Assembly (NCBI GenBank): GCA_018056145.1
Contig: JAGPGE010000362.1
Location: 1-6,346 of the forward strand
Direction of reading: 5' to 3'
DNA from: Armatimonadota bacterium
GTDB lineage: Bacteria; Armatimonadota; Zipacnadia; Zipacnadales; JABUFB01
DNA length: 6,346 nucleotides
This document shows, one piece after another, positions 1 through 5,699 of this stretch. The position numbers and the translations under genes were made by a program. Within the stretch, counting starts at the first letter, position 1. The number at the start of each line of letters is the position of its first letter. The notes below the pieces were generated by a model. That model searched no databases, was not told the DNA's origin, and worked only from the letters and a program-made list of their open reading frames with translations.

Positions 1-375
1 TCCGCGATCCCGGCGGTGCGCGAGCATCTAGTGGCGGCCCAGCGACGCATGGCCGGTCAGGGCGGTACGGTCATGGAAGGCCGTGATATCGGCACCGTAG
101 TCCTCCCGGGCGCACAGGTGAAGGTCTTCCTCACCGCGACTGACCAGGAGCGAGCCCGGCGCAGGGAGCATCAGCTTGTCGAGATGGGCATCGCGCAGCC
201 TTTCGACCAGATCCTCGCCGACATCCGTGAGCGCGACCACCGGGACAGCACCCGCGCGGTGGCGCCGCTGAAGAAGGCTGACGACGCCATCGAGATCGTG
301 AGTGACAACATGACCAAGGACCAGGTGATCGCCGAACTGGTGCGCATCGTCCGGACCGCCGAGGAGGCCATCTGA
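1..375 (+). CDS. cmk: Cytidylate kinase, C-terminal part (5' end outside window)
   Basis: Cytidylate kinase transfers phosphate from ATP to CMP or dCMP in the cytoplasm, supplying CTP/dCTP for nucleic acids and for CDP-diacylglycerol lipid synthesis. The reading frame is open from base 1 and gives 124 residues before TGA; E. coli Cmk is about 227 aa, so roughly the last half is present and the P-loop is missing. Fragment residues 26-34 (EGRDIGTVV) match the family's GRDxGTVV nucleotide-binding segment. Residues 46-56, rich in Arg, fit the LID region. Residues 77-88 (ERDHRDSTRAVA) match the ERDxRDxxRAVAPL motif, whose Arg, Asp and Arg contact CMP in the E. coli enzyme. All of these key residues are intact. 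The stop lies 4 nt before plsC, and this gene's last codons supply the plsC ribosome-binding site. A GTG at base 16 is in frame but lies mid-domain and is not the start. Identification is secure. Confidence 0.96.
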   Translation, partial: SAIPAVREHLVAAQRRMAGQGGTVMEGRDIGTVVLPGAQVKVFLTATDQERARRREHQLVEMGIAQPFDQILADIRERDHRDSTRAVAPLKKADDAIEIVSDNMTKDQVIAELVRIVRTAEEAI

Positions 376-379
376 GCCC

Positions 380-1147
380 ATGGAGCAGGATATCCGCCTG
401 CCGCAGGCCAAGGACCGGCCCCACTACCGGTTCATCGTCGACTACCTGCTCCCCACCCTGTTGGGCTTGACGGGCGGCGTGTGGACAACGGGCCGCCGAA
501 ACGTGCCAACCACCGGGCCGGCACTCATCTGCCCGAACCACTTGTCATACCTGGACCCGCCCCTGATGGGGCCTGTCGTTGGGCGGCGCTGCTGCTTCAT
601 GGCGAAACGCTCATTGTTCCAGATCCCCATCCTGGGACCGTTCATCAGGGCCTCGTACGCGTACCCGGTGGACAGAGACGAAGGCGGCAGACAGGCAATC
701 CGCATCGCCACACGACTCTTGGAAGCCGGCGAGCTCGTGGTCATCTTTCCCGAAGGCACCCGCAGTCCCTCGGGCGAGATGCTGCCGGGCAAGCCGGGAC
801 CGTCCCTCATTTCGTCGCGCACCGGGGCGCCCATTATCCCGGTGGGCCTGTGGGGGACGGATATCGTCATGCCCCGCTTCAGCGGCGGGCTTCACCGCTG
901 CCCGATTTACGTCTGCATCGGCAAGCCGATTCCCGCGCCCGTTGCCCCCGATGGCGGCCATGTCGGCAAGGCGCAACTGCGCGAGCACACCGACCTGCTT
1001 ATGGCGGAAATCGCCAGACTGAGAGAGCGTGCCAGGTCCCTGGTCCCCCAGCACTGGCTCGAGCGCGCCGGGGCCGCAAAAGCCCGATGGCTCGACAAGT
1101 ACGCCGCGGAGATCGAAGAGGCCATGAAGGAGATCCAAGGAGACTAA
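380..1147 (+). CDS. plsC: 1-acyl-sn-glycerol-3-phosphate acyltransferase (PlsC family)
   Basis: A 255-aa lysophospholipid acyltransferase, expected to acylate lysophosphatidic acid to phosphatidic acid at the inner face of the membrane. The catalytic HX4D motif is clear at H54-D59 (NHLSYLD). Motif III, FPEGTRS, is at 123-129 and the PIIPVGLWG block is at 151-159. The hydrophobic stretch at about 20-34 (VDYLLPTLLGL) could be the membrane-associating helix. The roughly 45 residues after about 210 are charged and helical, a short tail beyond the core domain. ATG 380 follows a GAGGAGG at 361-367 inside cmk, spacing 12 nt, somewhat long, with 4 nt between genes, which suggests coupling. The cmk-plsC order is known from many bacteria. 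The acyl specificity (glycerol-3-phosphate chain versus another acceptor) cannot be read from the sequence, so the gene symbol denotes the family. Confidence 0.92.
   Translation: MEQDIRLPQAKDRPHYRFIVDYLLPTLLGLTGGVWTTGRRNVPTTGPALICPNHLSYLDPPLMGPVVGRRCCFMAKRSLFQIPILGPFIRASYAYPVDRDEGGRQAIRIATRLLEAGELVVIFPEGTRSPSGEMLPGKPGPSLISSRTGAPIIPVGLWGTDIVMPRFSGGLHRCPIYVCIGKPIPAPVAPDGGHVGKAQLREHTDLLMAEIARLRERARSLVPQHWLERAGAAKARWLDKYAAEIEEAMKEIQGD
1137..1142 (+). promoter_or_regulatory. Shine-Dalgarno AAGGAG fixing the GTG start of the VOC gene
   Basis: AAGGAG lies in the last codons of plsC, 7 nt before GTG 1150. It supports this GTG as the start of the VOC-family gene rather than any of the in-frame upstream codons, which would lie deep inside plsC. 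Confidence 0.75.
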
Positions 1148-1149
1148 CC

Positions 1150-1539
1150 GTGCCCAGACATTTCCACCACATCGCCATCGAAGTTTCCGACGCAGCCCGA
1201 TCCGAACGTTTCTACTGCGACCTGCTCGGGTTCAAGAAGACCGGCGAGTACCACTTCCCGGACCGCGGCCGGACAATCGTCTTCGTGGAACTCGAAGGGG
1301 TCTGCGTTGAACTATTGCAGGACGAAGGCGTCGAACCTTATGTGGAGCCGCCGGCGAAGCAGGCAGGCTACAAGCACCTGTGCCTGCAGACCGATGACGC
1401 CCTCGGCGCCTACGAGCGCCTGAAAGCAGCCGGCGTAACCATTCGCCTGGAACCCTTTGATACGGCGCTGGACTCCCGGATCTTCTTCTTCGAAGACCCG
1501 GACGGACTGCCGCTGGAACTGTGGCAGCCCTTGGCTTGA
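1150..1539 (+). CDS. VOC superfamily (glyoxalase/dioxygenase-fold) metalloprotein
   Basis: A 129-aa single-domain VOC protein made of two paired beta-alpha-beta-beta-beta modules. Module 1 opens with HHIAIEVSD (6-14) and continues FYCDLLGF (21-28), a classic glyoxalase signature. Module 2 has YKHLCLQTDD (74-83), ERLKAAGV (89-96) and the FFEDPDGLPLELWQ ending (113-126). The four expected metal ligands are all visible: H7, E54, H76 and E123. A divalent metal site and a lyase, isomerase or epimerase type of chemistry are therefore likely, but VOC proteins are functionally diverse. It could be a lactoylglutathione lyase-like or epimerase-like enzyme, and I do not assign a substrate. GTG start two bases after the plsC stop, with the SD inside plsC. 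The reading frame stays open far upstream to about 481, but that part is an out-of-frame shadow of plsC. Confidence 0.88.
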   Translation: MPRHFHHIAIEVSDAARSERFYCDLLGFKKTGEYHFPDRGRTIVFVELEGVCVELLQDEGVEPYVEPPAKQAGYKHLCLQTDDALGAYERLKAAGVTIRLEPFDTALDSRIFFFEDPDGLPLELWQPLA

Positions 1540-1559
1540 GCGCCACTGGAGAAAACACA

Positions 1560-2267
1560 ATGCAGAAGCTGAACCGTCTGTACATCGCCGCGCTCGGCCT
1601 GGCCCTTGTCTGCTGCGTTGCCACCGCGCAGCCGCTGAAGCCCTGCGACCTGATGAAGATGATGATGAACGCCGACCAGGATGTGGCTCAGCAGGGCATC
1701 GACGGGTTCGTGAAGCTCGGCCAGATGGGTGCGGTGCCCCTGGTCTGTTTCATCTCGGGGCAGGCGCCCGGCGCCCCCGCGGCCAACGAGCAGGGGAAGA
1801 GCAATGCCGAGAAGGCCCTGGTGAAGATCGGCGCCGCCGCCGTACCGGCGATCATCGAACGCCTCGGGAGCAGCGACGAGGAGTTCCGGACCCGCCTGGT
1901 CCGCGTGCTCGGGCAGATCAAGGACCCGCGCATCGCCCAGCCGCTGATGAACCTGTGGAAGCGCGAGAAGAGTGACCGCGTCCGGCGGATGCTGGTCAGT
2001 TCGCTGGCGCGGACGCTCAAACCTGGCGAACTGCTTCCGCTGCTGCGGGAACGCATCCCTGCCGCCGGGCCCCAGGAGCTGCGCGCACTGGCCGGGCAGC
2101 TTGCTCTGCAGGCTCGGACTATCGACCTGGGCAAGGTGATCGCCCGCATTCCGACCGACAAGATCAAGCAGTTCGTGGAGGATGTTGTGTCGGACCTCAA
2201 GGCCATGGGCGGCAATGCCGCTGCTGCCGCGATCAAGAGACTGGAGACGCTGACAGGGAGGGATTGA
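1560..2267 (+). CDS. Exported HEAT-repeat protein
   Basis: A 235-aa protein of unknown specific function. The N terminus (MQKLNR, then a hydrophobic run to about residue 20, then ATAQP) is a Sec-type signal peptide with probable cleavage after A23. The LVCC at 16-19 does not make a good lipobox, so a lipoprotein is less likely. The rest is alpha-helical and built of HEAT/PBS-lyase-like repeats, best seen at about 41-63 (helix ending GAVPLVCF), 83-101 (ALVKIGAAAVPAIIERL), 106-131 (RTRLVRVLGQIKDPRIAQPL) and 139-161, with a Leu/Ala-rich helical tail to 235. Such repeats usually form binding scaffolds, and no catalytic motif is seen. ATG 1560 has GGAGA at 1548-1552, about 8 nt upstream. An in-frame ATG at 1521 would start inside the VOC gene and put 13 residues before the signal peptide, so it is rejected. 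The gene ends 2 nt before the nitroreductase gene and is probably in the same operon. Confidence 0.82.
   Translation: MQKLNRLYIAALGLALVCCVATAQPLKPCDLMKMMMNADQDVAQQGIDGFVKLGQMGAVPLVCFISGQAPGAPAANEQGKSNAEKALVKIGAAAVPAIIERLGSSDEEFRTRLVRVLGQIKDPRIAQPLMNLWKREKSDRVRRMLVSSLARTLKPGELLPLLRERIPAAGPQELRALAGQLALQARTIDLGKVIARIPTDKIKQFVEDVVSDLKAMGGNAAAAAIKRLETLTGRD
2257..2261 (+). promoter_or_regulatory. Shine-Dalgarno GGAGG deciding the nitroreductase start
   Basis: GGAGG within an AGGGAGGG run sits 8 nt before GTG 2270 and only 2 nt before the alternative in-frame TTG 2264. Spacing favours GTG 2270, which also begins the protein at the usual family position, just before the RxSxRxY motif. Confidence 0.7.
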
Positions 2268-2269
2268 CC

Positions 2270-2779
2270 GTGCTGAAGGAGATTTGGGAACGCGCCAGTG
2301 TACGCCGCTACAAGCCGGACCCGGTGCCCGCGGATGCCTTGCAGGAGATCCTGCGCGCCGCCATGCATGCACCGACCGCGAACAATGCGCGCCCCTGGCA
2401 CATCGTCGTCGTGACGGACCCCACAGCTCGCGAGAAGCTGGGCAAGGTCCACCAGTGGGCCGCATTCTGCGCCGAATCCCCGGTGGTTCTGGCCTTCTGC
2501 GGCGATCCGGCGAAATCCGAGCACTGGTGGATCGAGGACTGCTGCGCCGCGGTTGAGAACGCCATGATCGAGGCGGTCAGCCACGGTCTGGGCACCTGTT
2601 GGATCGGCATCCGCGGCAGCGAAGCCACGGGTATGCAGAGGGAGGAGGTGGTGCGGGAGGTCCTCGGGATACCCGAATCCATCCGTGTCCTTGCCCTCGT
2701 GAGCCTGGGCTACCCGGCGGACCAACCGTCTCCCAAGGGACCCGGCCCAATGTCCGCCGTCCACCGCGAGCGCTGGTGA
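2270..2779 (+). CDS. Nitroreductase-family FMN oxidoreductase
   Basis: A 169-aa compact member of the nitroreductase fold, a cytoplasmic homodimeric flavoprotein family using NAD(P)H. The N-terminal FMN-phosphate-binding motif ERASVRRYKPDPVP (7-20) is intact. It is followed by the APTANNARPWHIVVV segment (34-48), where the more common Q-P-W is R-P-W. The central region has EDCCAAVENAMIEAVSHGLGTCWIG (89-113) and the end has LALVSLGYPAD (141-151), all typical of short nitroreductase-family proteins. The C-terminal tail (PKGPGPMSAVHRERW) is short and basic. The sequence does not reveal the natural substrate: quinone, nitro compound, enone or flavin destruction are all possible in the family. GTG 2270 is chosen over TTG 2264 on SD spacing. 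The gene closes the five-gene run. A promoter-like element and dyad follow 23 nt after its stop. Confidence 0.9.
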   Translation: MLKEIWERASVRRYKPDPVPADALQEILRAAMHAPTANNARPWHIVVVTDPTAREKLGKVHQWAAFCAESPVVLAFCGDPAKSEHWWIEDCCAAVENAMIEAVSHGLGTCWIGIRGSEATGMQREEVVREVLGIPESIRVLALVSLGYPADQPSPKGPGPMSAVHRERW

Positions 2780-2801
2780 ACGCTCCGGCGCTAATCATCG
2801 C

Positions 2802-2830
2802 TTGACAGGCCCACCCCAATTGGGTAATCC
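2802..2830 (+). promoter_or_regulatory. Candidate sigma-70-type promoter for mgtE
   Basis: A perfect TTGACA (2802-2807) is followed by two overlapping possible -10 boxes: GGTAAT at 2823-2828 (15-nt spacer, four matches to TATAAT) or TAATCC at 2825-2830 (17-nt spacer, fewer matches). It lies about 100 nt upstream of the mgtE start, in the only sizeable gap between nitroreductase and mgtE. The -35 is convincing and the -10 is not, so activity may need an activator or be weak. It lies within an inverted repeat that is described separately. Confidence 0.42.
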
Positions 2831-2835
2831 TGTCA
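2803..2835. repeat. Inverted repeat TGACAGG-N19-CCTGTCA with inner palindrome
   Basis: The arms TGACAGG (2803-2809) and CCTGTCA (2829-2835) are perfect reverse complements separated by 19 nt. Almost concentric with them is a perfect 10-bp palindrome CCCAATTGGG (2815-2824). The centres differ by half a base. The dyad covers the candidate -35 and -10, so a dimeric regulator site is one reading. As RNA it could fold into a hairpin 24 nt after the nitroreductase stop, but no U-run follows, so an ordinary intrinsic terminator is not supported. Confidence 0.55.
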
Positions 2836-2863
2836 CGTCTACCCCTTCGTGCCCGCCACGCCT

Positions 2864-2886
2864 GGGCCGGACAGCACGGTCGGCCC
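2864..2886 (+). other. GC hairpin in the mgtE leader
   Basis: GGGCCG (2864-2869) pairs with CGGCCC (2881-2886), extendable by one G-U pair, leaving a 9-nt loop. It is followed by CTTTG, too few Ts for a standard terminator. It lies about 42 nt before the mgtE ATG and could affect leader folding or translation. In GC-rich DNA a stem of this size may be chance. Confidence 0.25.
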
Positions 2887-2928
2887 CTTTGCTGCTTCCG
2901 ATCCCGCACCAGGAACGGCTCTGCTCCA

Positions 2929-4329
2929 ATGAGAGACGCCAGCAATCCGCGCGACGCCTATGAGCAGATGAAAGCCCGCAGCCCCGAACAGGTGGCCGCG
3001 GCGATTCGTGCTGCCACAAGCTCCAACGTGCGGGGCGCGCTGGAGGGGCTCATTAGCGGGTACCACCCCATGGACATCGCTTTCGCCATGCGGGAGCTTG
3101 AGGCCGACGAGCGTGAAGCGGTCTTCGCACTGCTTGACGCCGATGAGGCCGGGATCGTTCTCGAGGAAGTGGACGAGGAGATCGGCGCGGACCTGGCCGA
3201 AGCCATCCCGGACGCGGAACTGGCCGAGATCATCGACGCCATGCCCCCTGACGTGGGCTCCAATGTGGTCAACCTCCTGGACGACGAACGCCGTCACCGG
3301 GTCCTTGAACGCATTCCCGATGAAGAAGCCGCCGAGTTGAAGGAGCTGATGCGGTTCGAGAAGGACACCGCCGGCGGTCTCATGAACTCCGAGGTGCTCA
3401 TGGCGCCTGAGGACCTGAGCGCGCAGGACGTCATCCAGCACCTGCGCACGCAGCGGATCTCCACGGACACGCTCAACTACGTCTACATCATCGATGATGA
3501 TCGCCGCCTCACCGGCGTCATCAGCATGCCCGAACTCCTCACGGCTCCGCCCGAAGCCATCCTGAGCGAGATCATGGTCCGCGACGTGGTGTCCGTGCAT
3601 CCCGAGGCCGATCGTGAAGAGGTCGTCCAGATCGTTGACAAGTACGACCTTATGGGCGTGCCGGTGGTGGACGACGAGCACCGCCTGCTCGGTGTAGTCA
3701 CCGTTGACGACGTCATCGACGCCATCCAGGTTGAGCACAGCGAAGACATTTCCCAGTTCGCGGGGACCAGTTCGGAAACGCTTCTCACCGAGTCCAGCTT
3801 CAAGGTCGCCAAACTGCGCCTGCCGTGGCTCACTGTCTGTCTCCTGGGCACTTTCGCATCGGCCCTAGTCATCAAGCACTTCTCATTCTCGCTGGAGAAC
3901 GTCATCGGCCTGGCGGTCTTCATCCCTGTCATCGCGGCCATGAGTGGCAACAGCGGCCTTCAGTCGGCCACCATCGTGGTTCGCGGCATCGCCCTGGGCC
4001 TGGTGGATCGCAAGGCCCTGCGCCGGCTGATCCTGCGCGAGATACTAACCGCCAGCCTCCTGGGAGCCACGTGCGGGCTGATCGCGGGGCTCATTGGCGT
4101 CCTGCTCATGGGCCACTGGTGGCTGGGCGTCGTGGTCGCGAGCGCCCTGGCGCTGGCCATCATTTGGGCCACCCTTATCGGTACCCTCATCCCCTTCGCG
4201 TTCCAGCGCATCGGCGTTGATCCGGCTCTCGCATCCGGTCCGCTAGTCACCACTCTTAACGACTCTTTCGCCCTGCTGATCTACTTCACTGTCGCCACCA
4301 TCCTCATGGCGGCCCTGCCCCAGGCGTAG
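2929..4329 (+). CDS. mgtE: MgtE-family magnesium transporter
   Basis: A 466-aa Mg2+ channel/transporter of the inner membrane, close to the usual family length of about 450. The acidic N domain (about 15-150) contains the helical-repeat pattern ending LMRFEKDTAGGLMN (140-153). A CBS pair follows: CBS1 about 153-205 (YVYIIDDDRRLTGVISMPEL) and CBS2 about 214-268 (MVRDVVSVHP, LMGVPVVDDEHRLLGVVTVDD). A connecting helix (about 270-295) leads to the membrane domain with about five hydrophobic segments (298-316, 325-340, 372-394, 398-425, 446-463). Family signatures are intact: FIPVIAAMSGNSG (331-343), QSATIVVRG (345-353), and GVDPALASGPLVTTLND (429-445). D445 aligns with the aspartate that lines the ion pore in Thermus MgtE. 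Cytosolic Mg2+ binding to the acidic N and CBS domains is the known gating mechanism. The ATG at 2929 has only a distant AGGA (2911-2914) upstream, so initiation is weak or the start may be ATG 2968. Confidence 0.95.
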   Translation: MRDASNPRDAYEQMKARSPEQVAAAIRAATSSNVRGALEGLISGYHPMDIAFAMRELEADEREAVFALLDADEAGIVLEEVDEEIGADLAEAIPDAELAEIIDAMPPDVGSNVVNLLDDERRHRVLERIPDEEAAELKELMRFEKDTAGGLMNSEVLMAPEDLSAQDVIQHLRTQRISTDTLNYVYIIDDDRRLTGVISMPELLTAPPEAILSEIMVRDVVSVHPEADREEVVQIVDKYDLMGVPVVDDEHRLLGVVTVDDVIDAIQVEHSEDISQFAGTSSETLLTESSFKVAKLRLPWLTVCLLGTFASALVIKHFSFSLENVIGLAVFIPVIAAMSGNSGLQSATIVVRGIALGLVDRKALRRLILREILTASLLGATCGLIAGLIGVLLMGHWWLGVVVASALALAIIWATLIGTLIPFAFQRIGVDPALASGPLVTTLNDSFALLIYFTVATILMAALPQA

Positions 4330-4495
4330 CTGCCGGCGTGGAAACGTCCCGAAGCAGGTGGAACGCTCTCGCCACCAGCTGTGGGGTGTGTCCGCCGTCC
4401 AGGACACCGGGCCCCACGGCGGTGTTGGGCAGTGTAACGAGCCCGTGCTGTGAAAGCGACTGCCCAAGGTCGCCGGGCACACCCGCCACCTGGGA
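4304..4495 (-). pseudogene. Possible remnant of a convergent minus-strand gene (tentative)
   Basis: On the minus strand, a frame ending at TGA (complement of 4304-4306) reads as plausible protein from about 4495 down. It includes VAGVPGDLGQSLSQHG, then LVTLPNTAVGPGVL, then TPQLVARAFHLLRDVSTP. The TPxxxARAxxLLRD ending and the LPN motif loosely recall C-termini of glycosyltransferase-type proteins such as the LpxB group, but the match is by eye and weak. Upstream of about 4495 the frame loses protein character and then runs antisense to the oxidoreductase gene. No start codon with a ribosome-binding site was found. The end overlaps the last 26 nt of mgtE. It may be an eroded gene end, or chance open frame in GC-rich DNA. 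Confidence 0.2.
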
Positions 4496-4651
4496 ATGCC
4501 GCCGCTCTCCCTTGCCTCCGGACGCCCGAACATGTATCCTGCCACCCGTGCGCAGCCTGCGGGCCCGGCAGGCCCCTCCAGGCATGATTCCGGCGCCGGG
4601 CAACACAGAGCCTGTCCGGCGACCGTGCTCTCCCCGGGAGTTGACGAGCCC
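4330..4651. other. 322-nt interval without a confident gene
   Basis: The interval between mgtE and the oxidoreductase pair has no plus-strand protein I can support. An open frame reaching upstream of 4652 (to 4496) gives a low-complexity Pro/Ala/Gly-rich stretch typical of non-coding GC-rich DNA. Imperfect stem-loops are present: GCAGGTGG (4354-4361) with CCACCAGC (4372-4379), one A-A mismatch, and GCCTGC (4555-4560) with GCAGGC (4568-4573). A 10-bp palindrome CCGGCGCCGG lies at 4590-4599. None is followed by a T-run, so no intrinsic terminator for mgtE is evident. The left portion reads like protein on the minus strand and a promoter candidate lies at 4512-4540; both are listed separately. 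Confidence 0.6.
4512..4540 (+). promoter_or_regulatory. Candidate promoter for the Gfo/Idh/MocA pair
   Basis: TTGCCT (4512-4517) and TATCCT (4535-4540) are separated by 17 nt, with four of six matches in each box. They would give a leader of about 105 nt before ATG 4652. The gap upstream of the pair is where a promoter is expected. Moderate matches in a GC-rich background leave this uncertain. Confidence 0.35.
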
Positions 4652-5644
4652 ATGCTCAAGACCGCGATCGTTGGAATGAAGCCTATCGGGAACCAGCATG
4701 CGGACTGTCATGTCACCAGCCCGCACGCCCAGCTTGTTGCCGTCTGCGACATGGACAGGGACCTCGCAGACGCCGGCGCGTCCAAGTATGGCGTGAAGGC
4801 CTACTACGACCTGGACGCCATGCTCGCGGAAGAGGAACTGGACGTAATCGATGTCTGCACGGGCGGGCACGAGAAAGGCAGCGCCCATCATGGCCCGGTC
4901 ATGACCGCAATCGCCGCGGGCAAGGCGGTCTTGTGCGAGAAGCCGATCAGCAATGATATCGGACAGGCGCGGGAGATGGTGGCGGCGGCGAAGGAAGCGA
5001 AGGTCCCCTTCGGCATCAACCTCAATTACCGCTTCACGCCCCTGGCCCGCAAGGCGAAGCAGTGGGTGGACGAGGGCCGGCTGGGTGAGCTGAACTTCCT
5101 GAACAAGGCGCTTTGGATTGGCGGCCCGGATGCCACCGAGTTCATCCACATGCGCGCCCTGCATCCCCATTCCGTGGACGTTATGCGCTTCCTGTGCGGC
5201 AATGTGGCCCAAGTGCACGCGTACCTTAAGAAGTCGGGCGACCGCCAGTGCTGGTCCAACTGTCAGGTGGGCATGCGGTTCCGCAATGGCGTCATCGGCA
5301 ACCTCACCGGATCGTATGACATGTGCTACCAGCACCCCATCGAGCGCACCGAACTCGCAGGCACAAAAGGACGCCTGGTGCTGGAGAACGTCTACGTGGA
5401 CCTGTGGTTCTACCCCCACGATTCTGACGAGGTCACCCACATCCACAACTCGATTTTCGGCGGTGTGAAGGACTTCAATGACACCTTCACCGCGCGTATC
5501 CACCGCTTCATGGAGCAGGTCGCCAATGGCGACTGTCCCGACGCCATCGAGGCCTCGGGCTACGACGGCCTGCAGGCACAGGAGGTGATCGAGGCGGCTA
5601 TCAGGAGCCACCAGACCGGACAAGCCGTGGACGTGCCGGAGTAG
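4652..5644 (+). CDS. Gfo/Idh/MocA-family NAD(P)-dependent oxidoreductase, copy 1
   Basis: A 330-aa cytoplasmic dehydrogenase of the glucose-fructose oxidoreductase / inositol dehydrogenase family. The N-terminal Rossmann domain begins AIVGMKPIGNQHAD (5-18); the fingerprint is GxKxxG, so K10 replaces the usual middle glycine. D33 at the end of the second strand (VAVCD) suggests NAD rather than NADP. The family EKP motif is at 96-98 (VLCEKPIS) and GINLNYRF at 121-128. The C-terminal domain carries HPHSVDVMRFLCG (171-183), where H173 and D176 match the catalytic HxxD pattern. Length is normal for the family. ATG 4652 aligns with the strand-start MLK of copy 2 and has GGGAG at 4636-4640, 11 nt upstream. 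The next paralogue begins 55 nt after the stop with no clear terminator between, so co-transcription is likely. The substrate is unknown; a sugar or cyclitol is the family expectation. Confidence 0.9.
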   Translation: MLKTAIVGMKPIGNQHADCHVTSPHAQLVAVCDMDRDLADAGASKYGVKAYYDLDAMLAEEELDVIDVCTGGHEKGSAHHGPVMTAIAAGKAVLCEKPISNDIGQAREMVAAAKEAKVPFGINLNYRFTPLARKAKQWVDEGRLGELNFLNKALWIGGPDATEFIHMRALHPHSVDVMRFLCGNVAQVHAYLKKSGDRQCWSNCQVGMRFRNGVIGNLTGSYDMCYQHPIERTELAGTKGRLVLENVYVDLWFYPHDSDEVTHIHNSIFGGVKDFNDTFTARIHRFMEQVANGDCPDAIEASGYDGLQAQEVIEAAIRSHQTGQAVDVPE

Positions 5645-5699
5645 GGGGCGCGGACCTGATCATCAATCCATCTGACAGCGCCACAACGGAGCCCCAACC

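Noticed and set aside
481..1149. In-frame upstream extension of the VOC gene
   Set aside because: It overlaps plsC in another frame, is Arg/Pro-rich and unrelated to any fold. The SD at 1137-1142 places the real start at 1150.
2264..2269. TTG 2264 as the nitroreductase start
   Set aside because: It would overlap the previous stop and lie only 2 nt from the Shine-Dalgarno; GTG 2270 has normal spacing.
1410..2764. Long minus-strand open frames across the HEAT and nitroreductase genes
   Set aside because: Their translations are Arg/Pro/Ser-rich low-complexity sequence without motifs, while the plus strand carries a signal peptide, HEAT repeats and nitroreductase motifs.
2780..2928. M-box or other Mg2+ riboswitch upstream of mgtE
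   Set aside because: I could not recognise M-box conserved segments, and the leader after the candidate promoter is only about 90 nt, short for that class. A covariance search would be decisive.
4354..4379. Stem-loop after mgtE as an intrinsic terminator
   Set aside because: The stem has an A-A mismatch and no T-run follows, so it does not meet the usual pattern.
4590..4599. CCGGCGCCGG palindrome as an operator
   Set aside because: A 10-bp palindrome made only of G and C is easily found by chance in this composition, and no second copy or spacing pattern was seen.
4496..4651. N-terminal extension of the first oxidoreductase from ATG 4496
   Set aside because: The extra 52 residues are Pro/Ala/Gly-rich without homology. 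The paralogue starts directly at MLK, and a Shine-Dalgarno sits just before ATG 4652.
4304..5623. A 439-codon minus-strand open frame antisense to the first oxidoreductase gene
   Set aside because: Over most of its length it is the antisense of a gene with clear family motifs, and long antisense frames are expected in GC-rich DNA. Only its 3' end, outside the plus-strand gene, was kept as a tentative item.
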